Below are positions 1-5,038 of a DNA stretch of 9,136 nt, in pieces. Location: NCBI GenBank assembly GCA_029310945.1, contig JARJFC010000091.1:1-9136 (forward strand), written 5' to 3'. The stretch's first letter is position 1. Each line of letters begins with the position of its first letter. The notes under the pieces were generated by a model. It saw nothing but the letters and a program-made list of their open reading frames with translations, did not search any database and had not been told where the DNA came from. Made by a program: the position numbers and the translations under genes. Source of the DNA: Leptospira sp. 96542. GTDB lineage: Bacteria > Spirochaetota > Leptospiria > Leptospirales > Leptospiraceae.

Positions 1-28
1 GGGTGGCATGGGCGACATGGGCATGTGA
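1..28 (+). CDS. groEL: GroEL chaperonin (Hsp60), C-terminal tail only, 5' truncated by window
   Basis: Only the last eight codons and the TGA stop are in the window. From base 2 they read G-G-M-G-D-M-G-M-stop. The flexible Gly-Gly-Met repeat tail is characteristic of bacterial GroEL, the ATP-dependent folding chamber of the cytoplasm, and a tail ending GDMGM fits Burkholderiales. A strong intrinsic terminator follows 25 bases after the stop, as expected at the end of a groES-groEL operon. The identification rests on this tail and on the second, longer but decayed copy at 2830-2955, whose translation also resembles the end of GroEL. The next gene is on the opposite strand, so groEL is the last gene of its transcript. 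Confidence 0.8.
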
Positions 29-85
29 TCCCCAGCCTCACGGCCTGAAACAGAAAACCCGCGGTGGCGACACCGCGGGTTTTTT
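2..85 (+). repeat. groEL tail plus terminator, direct repeat copy A (intact)
   Basis: This segment is repeated in decayed form at 2926-3009 in the same orientation. Aligning 5-50 with 2932-2977 by eye gives 41 of 46 identical bases, covering the last codons, the stop and the start of the 3' untranslated region. The similarity continues with small gaps through the hairpin and T run. Copy A keeps the open frame and a perfect stem, so it is taken as the functional copy. Confidence 0.85.
54..85 (+). terminator. Intrinsic terminator after groEL, likely bidirectional
   Basis: A perfect 9-bp stem, CCCGCGGTG (58-66) and CACCGCGGG (71-79), encloses a GCGA tetraloop. It is followed on the + strand by six T (80-85) and preceded by four A (54-57), so it also gives a short T run when read on the minus strand. 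It can therefore end groEL from the left and the convergent oxidoreductase (stop at 164) from the right. Confidence 0.9.
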
Positions 86-163
86 GTTGGTCAGTCCAAT
101 CGGTTCAACCCCCTGCTGGTGCGCACCGTGTCCATGCACCGCCACGCAAGGGCTGGAATCACA

Positions 164-1267
164 TCAAGCGGAAATACGCTGCCGCACACCGGTCTGAGCG
201 GCTCGTTCAACCGTGGCGATGAGGCGGCTGTTGTGAAGCGCGTGCGTGAAACCCGGGGTCTCGAAGCGGCCCTCTTGCATGTCACGGGCGAGGCTTGCGT
301 AGACTTCGCCAACGTTGATGGCGGCTCCCCGCCAGAACTCGGCGGCCTTTGGGCCAACGCCCGTGGCGATCGGGGCGTCGGGCGCCGCGAAGTCCAGGCT
401 GGATGCCAAGCTCAGGTCCCCGACCTGGACACCGGCCGCGTGATGGCCGGTCAGCTTCAGCCAGCCCTGCGCGCCGCGCAGTTCCAGGACGAATTGCGCA
501 TCGGGCGGCGCCACCCCGGCCAACACCTGGACCGACACCGCCGCACCGAGGGCGGTCTTGGCGATGAGGTCGACATGGTCGGGGATCTCGCGGACCGAGG
601 TCTTGCCGGTGTCCACGATGTCGATCTCGGGCCACAGCAGTTCGGTGCGCGCGTCGACTTCCGTGATGTTGCCCAGCAGCACTTCCACGACATCAAGCAC
701 ATGCGCCGTCGTGATCGTCAGAAAACTGGCCCCGGACGCGGCCTTGTTGAAGTAGTCGTACACGCTCGGAGACTGTGGGCCATAGCCGAAGGTAGTCGCT
801 CTCACGTTCGCCGACATCAGACGGCCCAGCCGGCCGGACTGGATGATCTCGACGGCGCGACGCACGGACGGGTTCAAGCGCCCCTGCAAGCCGATCGCGG
901 TGTGCAAGGACCCTGCTGCCGCAGCCATTTCCTCCGTCTCGGCCAGGGTCGCGCCGAGCGGCGCCTCGCAGTACACGGCCTTACCGGCTTTCAGCGCGGC
1001 CAGCACCAGATCGCGGTGCGCGGGCACCTTGACGGCGACGGTGACGACATCGATCGTCTCGTCCTTGATCAGCGCGTACGGGTCCGCGTACCAGCGCTCG
1101 GCGCCGAAGGCCTCGGCCGCGGCCTTTGCACTCTGCTCATGCCGCGTGGCCACGGCCGCGAGCACCAGCCCAGGTTGCACCTTGAGCGCTGGAATGTGGG
1201 AAGCCCCGGCCCAGCTCGCCTGGGTGTCCGCGCCGATGATGCCCACGCGGAATTTCTTGAATGTCAT
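164..1267 (-). CDS. Gfo/Idh/MocA-family (Gal80-like) NAD(P)-binding oxidoreductase
   Basis: This 367-residue protein has the two-domain layout and usual length of the Gfo/Idh/MocA family. An N-terminal Rossmann fold starts with VGIIGADTQASWA (residues 8-20), and a C-terminal alpha/beta substrate domain follows. The family's nucleotide-binding E-K-P motif appears as C100-E-A-P-L, so the lysine is alanine, as in Gal80-like members with altered or lost catalysis. A histidine in TTAHVLDV (around residue 189) sits where the family's GxHxxD motif is expected. The ATG at 1267 is preceded by GGAG seven bases upstream. The gene is divergent from a LysR-type regulator 156 bp away, which probably controls it. 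Substrate is unknown; sugars, inositols or related polyhydroxy compounds are typical. Family assignment is firm, while activity is uncertain because of the missing lysine. Confidence 0.87.
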   Translation of the reverse strand: MTFKKFRVGIIGADTQASWAGASHIPALKVQPGLVLAAVATRHEQSAKAAAEAFGAERWYADPYALIKDETIDVVTVAVKVPAHRDLVLAALKAGKAVYCEAPLGATLAETEEMAAAAGSLHTAIGLQGRLNPSVRRAVEIIQSGRLGRLMSANVRATTFGYGPQSPSVYDYFNKAASGASFLTITTAHVLDVVEVLLGNITEVDARTELLWPEIDIVDTGKTSVREIPDHVDLIAKTALGAAVSVQVLAGVAPPDAQFVLELRGAQGWLKLTGHHAAGVQVGDLSLASSLDFAAPDAPIATGVGPKAAEFWRGAAINVGEVYASLARDMQEGRFETPGFTHALHNSRLIATVERAAQTGVRQRISA

Positions 1268-1389
1268 GTGTCAACTCCATGGAAAAAATGCACTCATGTC
1301 GGAGCACAGACACCAATCCGCTCGGCGCTGGGCTTCAACTGGGGCGGATGCTACGGAGCGGATTGGAAAACAGTAAGCACCCAGTCAAC

Positions 1390-1410
1390 ACATCAGTGTC
1401 AATCAGATGT
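1390..1410. promoter_or_regulatory. Candidate LysR-type regulator binding site between divergent genes
   Basis: Inverted arms ACATC (1390-1394) and GATGT (1406-1410) are separated by 11 bases, giving an ATC-N11-GAT core. It resembles the T-N11-A dyads bound by LysR-type proteins, though the spacing is two bases longer than the classic ATC-N9-GAT. It lies just upstream of the putative -10 of the LysR gene (1412-1417), where binding could repress that gene and activate the divergent oxidoreductase. On the minus strand a TTGACA (1402-1397) inside the site could be a -35 for the oxidoreductase, but I found no good -10 at the right distance. Prediction from position and symmetry only. Confidence 0.4.
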
Positions 1411-1411
1411 T

Positions 1412-1417
1412 TACAAT
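1412..1417 (+). promoter_or_regulatory. Putative -10 box (TACAAT) of the LysR-type gene, suggesting a leaderless mRNA
   Basis: TACAAT matches the sigma-70 -10 consensus at five of six positions and ends only six bases before the ATG at 1424. Transcription would thus start at or next to the start codon. No Shine-Dalgarno sequence is visible before that ATG, which fits a leaderless or nearly leaderless transcript. No good -35 is seen 16-18 bases upstream, as is common for activator-dependent promoters. Confidence 0.4.
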
Positions 1418-1423
1418 CTGGCC

Positions 1424-2335
1424 ATGAACCCCTCCCTGCTGCCATCACTGGCCTGGTTTGCGCATGTCGCGCACCACCGCAGCTTCACGCGCGCTGCGGA
1501 GGAAATGGGGGTATCACGCGCCGCGCTCTCCCAGAACCTCAAGGCGCTGGAACGGCAATTGGGTGTGCGCTTGCTTTACCGGACCACCCGCGACATGTCC
1601 CTGACGGAGGCCGGCCAGCAGCTCTTTGACGCATTGCGGCCCTCGTTGGACAAGATCGAACACACGGTCCTGAGCCTCAAGGAAGCGGGCACCTCGCCCT
1701 CGGGCCTGCTTCGCATCAACACATCGCGGCTGGCCGCGCGCGCGCTGGTCGAGCCGCATCTGACGGAGTTCTGCGCACGGTATCCGCAGGTCAGGCTGGA
1801 GCTGATCATGGCGGACTCGCTGTCCAACATCATCGCCGACGGCTGCGACGCGGGCATACGCCTGGGCCACAGCCTCGCGGAACATGTGGTCGCCGTTCCC
1901 ATCAGCCCGCCGCTGTCCATGGCCGTGGTCGGATCACCGGCCTACCTGCAGGCGCATGGCACGCCCATGGCTCCCGCCGACCTCACCCGGCACAACTGCA
2001 TCAACTACCGCTTTCCGGGCAGCGGCGCGCTCCACGCATGGGCGTTCACCGAGCCCGGGGACGCGAAGAACCACTTCACGCAATCCGTTGCCGGCAACCT
2101 GATCTGCAACGACGACGAGACCATGACCCAGGCCGCGCTTCAGGGCCTGGGGCTGATCCAGATCGTCGACCTCGCGGTCCAACCCCATGTCGCCTCGGGC
2201 CGCCTGGTCCGCGTGTTGCGTGATTGGACGCATCACCACGCGGGCTTTTACCTGTACACACCCTCCAGGGAGCAGATGCCTTCCAAGGTGCGGGCGCTGC
2301 GTGAGTTCCTGATGGAGAAACGCGCGGGGATGTGA
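1424..2335 (+). CDS. LysR-family transcriptional regulator
   Basis: This 303-residue protein has the standard LysR length and layout. The N-terminal winged helix-turn-helix spans about residues 8-65, with the typical run SFTRAAEEMGVSRAALSQ (20-37), then LKALERQLGVRLLYRTTR and the wing LTEAG. A linker helix follows, then a periplasmic-binding-protein-like effector domain (about 90-297). The frame stays open far upstream to 119, but that part is antisense to the oxidoreductase. The ATG at 1424 is chosen because the HTH starts at the usual distance from it and the -10-like TACAAT lies just before. It is divergent from the Gfo/Idh/MocA gene, the classic arrangement in which a LysR protein controls its neighbour and itself. 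The effector cannot be told from the sequence; the sequence resembles the large 'minimal-domain' group related to DsdA/CrgA-type regulators in general architecture only. Confidence 0.92.
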   Translation: MNPSLLPSLAWFAHVAHHRSFTRAAEEMGVSRAALSQNLKALERQLGVRLLYRTTRDMSLTEAGQQLFDALRPSLDKIEHTVLSLKEAGTSPSGLLRINTSRLAARALVEPHLTEFCARYPQVRLELIMADSLSNIIADGCDAGIRLGHSLAEHVVAVPISPPLSMAVVGSPAYLQAHGTPMAPADLTRHNCINYRFPGSGALHAWAFTEPGDAKNHFTQSVAGNLICNDDETMTQAALQGLGLIQIVDLAVQPHVASGRLVRVLRDWTHHHAGFYLYTPSREQMPSKVRALREFLMEKRAGM

Positions 2336-2353
2336 TTTTCAGCCCAACCAAAG

Positions 2354-2369
2354 TGCATCAATTGGTGCA
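2354..2369. promoter_or_regulatory. Palindromic operator candidate upstream of the antitoxin gene
   Basis: TGCATCAATTGGTGCA is a 16-bp palindrome with one mismatched pair (T2358/G2365), centred on CAATTG. It lies just upstream of the likely antitoxin promoter (-35 at 2377). Ribbon-helix-helix antitoxins usually repress their own promoter by binding short palindromes, so this is the best operator candidate here. It also lies only 18 bases after the LysR stop. Inference from position and symmetry. Confidence 0.4.
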
Positions 2370-2376
2370 TGGGCCT

Positions 2377-2405
2377 CTGACAGATCAACACAGCCACACC
2401 ATATT
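2377..2405 (+). promoter_or_regulatory. Putative sigma-70 promoter of the antitoxin gene
   Basis: CTGACA (2377-2382, five of six to the -35 consensus) is followed after 17 bases by CATATT (2400-2405, four of six to the -10 consensus). Transcription would start near 2412, giving a short leader that contains the GAGGAG ribosome binding site (2427-2432), seven bases before the ATG at 2440. Confidence 0.45.
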
Positions 2406-2439
2406 CACAGGCCAGATTTCTCCATTGAGGAGCGCCGCC

Positions 2440-2709
2440 ATGAACGCCAGACAGCAACTCAGCATCACCCTGCCCGCGGAAATGGCTGCGGCAGTCAGGG
2501 CCAAGGTCGCCAGCGGTGAATATGCGGACGAAAGCGAAGTCATCCGCGACAGCCTGGACGACAGGCTCACACGCGACCAGGCTCTCGAACACTGGCTGAT
2601 CGAGGAAGTGGTGCCCGCCTGCAAGACCCTCGAAGCCGACCCGTCGCGCGGCTTGACCGTTGAACAGGTACGGGCCAATCTCGCAGTGCGGCGCAACCGG
2701 GCGCAATGA
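2440..2709 (+). CDS. CopG/ParD-family ribbon-helix-helix antitoxin
   Basis: This is an 89-residue protein. The N-terminus QQLSITLPAEMAAAVRAKV (residues 5-23) followed by SGEYADESEVIRDSL has the pattern of a ParD/CopG ribbon-helix-helix domain. That is a short DNA-binding beta strand, then two helices with the conserved 'G.Y.d.SEviRdaL' segment. The C-terminal part, with LIEEVVPACKTLEADPS, would wrap the toxin; a run like this is usual in ParD-type antitoxins paired with ParE. The frame is open back to 2332, but the ATG at 2440 has a clear GAGGAG seven bases upstream and starts right at the domain. Its TGA overlaps the ATG of the toxin (ATGA, 2706-2709), typical of translationally coupled toxin-antitoxin pairs. 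The toxin is broken, so this antitoxin is probably an orphan that may still bind DNA or neutralise related toxins elsewhere. Confidence 0.85.
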   Translation: MNARQQLSITLPAEMAAAVRAKVASGEYADESEVIRDSLDDRLTRDQALEHWLIEEVVPACKTLEADPSRGLTVEQVRANLAVRRNRAQ

Positions 2710-2807
2710 TCTACCGCGTCATTTTTGCCCCCAAGGCTCAGGAGCAGTTGTTCAAGCTGGAGCAATACATCCGCAGCGCGAATACGCGACAGAGAGCCGG
2801 ACGATAA
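2706..2807 (+). pseudogene. ParE/RelE-family toxin, truncated after its N-terminal third
   Basis: The ATG overlaps the antitoxin stop as ATGA. The 33 codons begin MIYRVIFAPKAQEQLFKLEQYI, a close fit to the start of ParE-type toxins: a first beta strand 'YRV.FAP.A...L..L..YI', then the first helix. Intact family members are about 90-100 residues. Here the resemblance is lost after about residue 27 and a TAA follows at 2805-2807. The rest of the toxin, including the C-terminal strands that carry the functional surface, is absent, and a groEL-like remnant begins within about 25 bases. This looks like a deletion or recombination endpoint rather than a point mutation. A functional toxin is not expected. 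Confidence 0.8.
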
Positions 2808-2829
2808 CTTCGACAAAGAATCGGCGCCC

Positions 2830-2955
2830 CACCGTGACCAAGGTCGGCATATCCGTGGCTTCGCTGCGGCTGTAGACCGAGACCATGATCGCTGAGGCGT
2901 CGAAGGAAAACGCCCCGCCTTGCCCGGTGGGGGCATGGGCGATATAGGGATGTGA
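2830..2955 (+). pseudogene. groEL: Decayed 3' end of a groEL gene (second copy)
   Basis: From 2834 the reading VTKVG..SVASLRL, an in-frame TAG at 2873, then TETMIAEASKENAP resembles the GroEL C-terminal stretch 'VTR..LQNAASVASL.LTTE.MVAEAPK...AP'. A one-base frame change near 2919 then gives L-P-G-G-G-M-G-D-I-G-M-stop, matching the Gly-Met tail of the intact copy at the left edge. It thus has an internal stop, a frameshift and an apparent short internal loss (the TALQNAA-like part), and no start. The left end is uncertain because similarity fades before 2830. It cannot be expressed as GroEL. It is either the remnant of a duplicated groEL or a 3' end carried in by a mobile segment. Identification is from recalled family sequence and from the direct repeat with positions 2-85. 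Confidence 0.72.
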
Positions 2956-3009
2956 TCCCCAGCCTGACAGCCTGAAACAAAAACCTGCAGTGGCAACACC
3001 GCATTTTTT
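2926..3009 (+). repeat. groEL tail plus terminator, direct repeat copy B (degenerate)
   Basis: Same-strand counterpart of copy A (2-85). The last codons, the stop (2953-2955) and the following CCCCAGCCTGACAGCCTGAAA closely match copy A. The hairpin and T run are also recognisable but carry substitutions and small deletions. Changes are spread over coding and non-coding parts alike, as expected of neutral decay. Confidence 0.85.
2986..3009 (+). terminator. Degenerate copy of the groEL terminator
   Basis: TGCAGTG (2986-2992) and CACCGCA (2997-3003) form a 7-bp stem with one A/C mismatch and a GCAA loop, followed by six T (3004-3009). The outer pairs present in the parental copy have been lost. 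It may still work weakly, which would insulate the downstream AIPR gene from toxin-antitoxin transcription. Confidence 0.55.
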
Positions 3010-3223
3010 CTGGTAGCGATCCCTCCTAACAAGAGTGGCTGTCGGCGAAGTTCGGACACGCAATTTTCGACGATCACGGGCAACTTCTACAGGAAATGCA
3101 TGCCGTCGCCGCTCAAAATAGAGCAAGGCATACCCAGCATCCGAAGTGCTGGAGCACGTGATAGTTTGAATGCATGCATTCTTGGGGGCGTGCTGCCGGA
3201 GTGCCGTAGCCTTTTGCGTCTTA
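3010..3223. other. Intergenic stretch without a recognisable gene; two inverted repeats
   Basis: No convincing gene lies between the degenerate terminator and the AIPR promoter. A frame without a start is open from 3030 to the TGA at 3159 and reads protein-like (for example FDDHGQLLQEMHAVAA) but I do not recognise it; it may be another gene fragment. Two inverted repeats are seen: CCAGCA (3134-3139) with TGCTGG (3147-3152), loop 7, and the perfect 14-bp palindrome GAATGCATGCATTC (3168-3181). Neither has a T run, so neither is an intrinsic terminator. Confidence 0.5.
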
Positions 3224-3252
3224 TTGACGCTATGTTATTGTTGAGAACAATA
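3224..3252 (+). promoter_or_regulatory. Promoter and overlapping inverted-repeat operator of the AIPR gene
   Basis: TTGACG (3224-3229, five of six to the -35 consensus) is followed after 16 bases by AACAAT (3246-3251, four of six to the -10 consensus). Over it lies a perfect inverted repeat, TATTGTTgagAACAATA (3236-3252): 7-bp arms with a 3-bp centre. The right arm contains the -10. A repressor bound here would block RNA polymerase, so the gene is probably kept silent or tightly tuned. The ribosome binding site AGGGGA (3258-3263) lies five bases before the ATG at 3269. Confidence 0.6.
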
Positions 3253-3268
3253 GTTTCAGGGGAACTTA

Positions 3269-4954
3269 ATGCCAAACGATTTACAAGATATTCTCGATTC
3301 GATAGACGAATTGGCACATCGCGGCTCACTCACTAGAAGTCGGGCGTTCGCCGCTTGGTTCGCGATCACTTTTTTCGACGTAGAGGAGGATGATGCCCTA
3401 GAGTCGGCGGCGGCGGATGGAGGCAATGATCAAGGGATCGACATCGCCTTCGCTGACGCTAGCAGTGAAGAAATAGTGATTCTTCAAGCTCACTGCCCCG
3501 AAAACTTCAGCAAGGCAACGCCGAAAGCCAAGTGGGATGCAGTAGTTGCAGCAATTCCGTACATTAAAAATCCGAAGCTTCTTGGCGATGCCGGCCGTCC
3601 GGATTTGGCTGATCAACTGCAGTCACTTCAGAAAGCGAACCCGACATATTCCTATACCGTGGGGCTAATCACTCTCGGACAGAAGTCAGACTTGATCGAT
3701 CGCTCAGTAGCCGCACATTCAACGGATCCTGCATTCGAGGGCATCAACTTCTTCCATTACGCTCAAGATAGCGTCATGAGCAAATATCAAAGCCTCATTG
3801 ATGCAGAAGCGGGTATCCCAGAAGACAAACTACTGTTCTCGGGGCAATATTTCGAGGATTCTGGTGAGTATGGGCGTGCCTGGGTCGGGACAGTCAGCGC
3901 AAGCGAACTAAAGCGGTTACATGCAGCACATCAGGACAAGCTTTTCGCAGGCAACATTCGACTATTTCTAGGTGCCCGCAAGGGTGGCATCAATGAGCAG
4001 ATTATAAAAACTGCGCAAACTTCTCCTGGAACCTTCTGGGCACTAAATAACGGCATAACCATCGTAGCCGACAGTGCCACGCCTATCGGTACACCAAAGA
4101 CTTCTGGTCTTCAACTTAAAAGATTCAGCATCGTGAATGGCTGTCAGACTACCTCAAGCTTGGTTCGGGCCGATGCAAAGGCGTCGGCCAAGGTGCTAGC
4201 GCGCGTGATCGCGGCAAAGGTGGGATTGAAGAATGAGATTGTCCGGTACAACAACTCTCAGAACGCCGTAAAAATCTGGACCGTCCGAGCTGCGGATGAA
4301 ATCCAAGAGCAATTGCGTAAGGAGTTCCAGAATGTTGGAATTACTTACTCACCCAAACAAGCTGGCTCGAGGCGTAAGCGGGACATTCGCACCATAGAAC
4401 TAGATAAAGTGACGCAGTATCTCGCATCCGCAGAGCCTGCTTTCCTCATTCAAGCGATAGACAACAAGAGCGAATTATTCGATGAGCCTTATCAAAAACT
4501 ATTCAAAAAAGGCATAGGGGCCACCTCGATTTACCTCGCCTGGCTTGTTGGTCGATTCGCCGACGAAGAGCGTCAGAAGCATCTTGGTGGGCTTGGTGAT
4601 GATGAAAACGCACCGCTTCTTGGCGTTACCAGTACCTACTGGATCACATACTGTACGTTCAAGATGTTTGCAAAATCGTCGGACCTGTCGTCACCTCAAA
4701 TCACGCTAAAAAGAATGTGCTCAGTGGAGTTTGAGAATGCTCTCCGTAAATACGTGAGGAAGGCGGTGGAGATGTTCTATGACGCGGCCGTTGACAGTTA
4801 CGATCGCGAGCAATACGGATCGTTCAAGAGTACCTTGAGGTCGTCCAAATTCCTTGCGAGGATTGATAGCAAGATAAATAGCCGCATCGTTAAGCTCGGC
4901 ACGAAATCTCTCCCAGATCTCGCGGCGGCGGCGAAGTCGGTTAAACCTGCGTAG
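3269..4954 (+). CDS. AIPR-family (abortive infection phage resistance) protein with nuclease-like N-terminus
   Basis: This 561-residue cytoplasmic protein shows the signature blocks of the AIPR family (Pfam PF10592). These are NIRLFLGARKGGIN (229-242), TFWALNNGITIVAD (255-268), FSIVNGCQTTSSL (286-298) and IVRYNNSQNAV (324-334). The family is known from phage-resistance loci and restriction-modification neighbourhoods; its biochemistry is poorly defined. The N-terminus has GGNDQGIDIAF (51-61), then a strand ending ILQAH (71-75), which resembles the D...QxK core of a PD-(D/E)XK nuclease with His75 in the lysine position. The ATG at 3269 has a good ribosome binding site and its own promoter with an inverted repeat. 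No methylase, helicase or other partner lies beside it, so it stands alone. Its composition is clearly AT-richer than the flanking genes and its codon use differs, pointing to horizontal transfer. Family call strong; nuclease activity and a defence role are inferred. Confidence 0.85.
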   Translation: MPNDLQDILDSIDELAHRGSLTRSRAFAAWFAITFFDVEEDDALESAAADGGNDQGIDIAFADASSEEIVILQAHCPENFSKATPKAKWDAVVAAIPYIKNPKLLGDAGRPDLADQLQSLQKANPTYSYTVGLITLGQKSDLIDRSVAAHSTDPAFEGINFFHYAQDSVMSKYQSLIDAEAGIPEDKLLFSGQYFEDSGEYGRAWVGTVSASELKRLHAAHQDKLFAGNIRLFLGARKGGINEQIIKTAQTSPGTFWALNNGITIVADSATPIGTPKTSGLQLKRFSIVNGCQTTSSLVRADAKASAKVLARVIAAKVGLKNEIVRYNNSQNAVKIWTVRAADEIQEQLRKEFQNVGITYSPKQAGSRRKRDIRTIELDKVTQYLASAEPAFLIQAIDNKSELFDEPYQKLFKKGIGATSIYLAWLVGRFADEERQKHLGGLGDDENAPLLGVTSTYWITYCTFKMFAKSSDLSSPQITLKRMCSVEFENALRKYVRKAVEMFYDAAVDSYDREQYGSFKSTLRSSKFLARIDSKINSRIVKLGTKSLPDLAAAAKSVKPA

Positions 4955-5015
4955 GGCACTTCCCCGAACGCCAACAAAAAACCTATCAACCTAAAGCAGC
5001 GCCAAGATTCAGGCC

Positions 5016-5037
5016 GGGAGGGTAGTTGGGCCCTCCC
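5016..5037. terminator. Possible hairpin terminator between convergent AIPR and AraC genes
   Basis: GGGAGGG (5016-5022) and CCCTCCC (5031-5037) form a 7-bp GC stem with an 8-base loop, between the AIPR stop (4954) and the AraC stop (5039). There is no T run on either strand, so it is not a classical intrinsic terminator. It may act as a weak or Rho-assisted terminator, or as an RNA 3'-end stabiliser. Confidence 0.35.
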
Positions 5038-5038
5038 C

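Noticed and set aside
119..1423. Long N-terminal extension of the LysR frame
   Set aside because: It is antisense to the well-supported oxidoreductase, and high GC keeps the frame open by chance. The LysR HTH begins right after the ATG at 1424.
2385..3083. 232-codon open frame on the - strand
   Set aside because: It covers the antitoxin, toxin fragment and groEL remnant in antisense, has no ribosome binding site or recognisable domain, and the + strand features explain the region better.
2752..3126. 124-codon open frame on the - strand
   Set aside because: Antisense to the groEL remnant and its terminator; no recognisable domain and Cys/Arg-rich chance composition.
3100..3336. 78-codon open frame on the + strand
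   Set aside because: It overlaps the AIPR promoter, operator and start in another frame and has no family resemblance.
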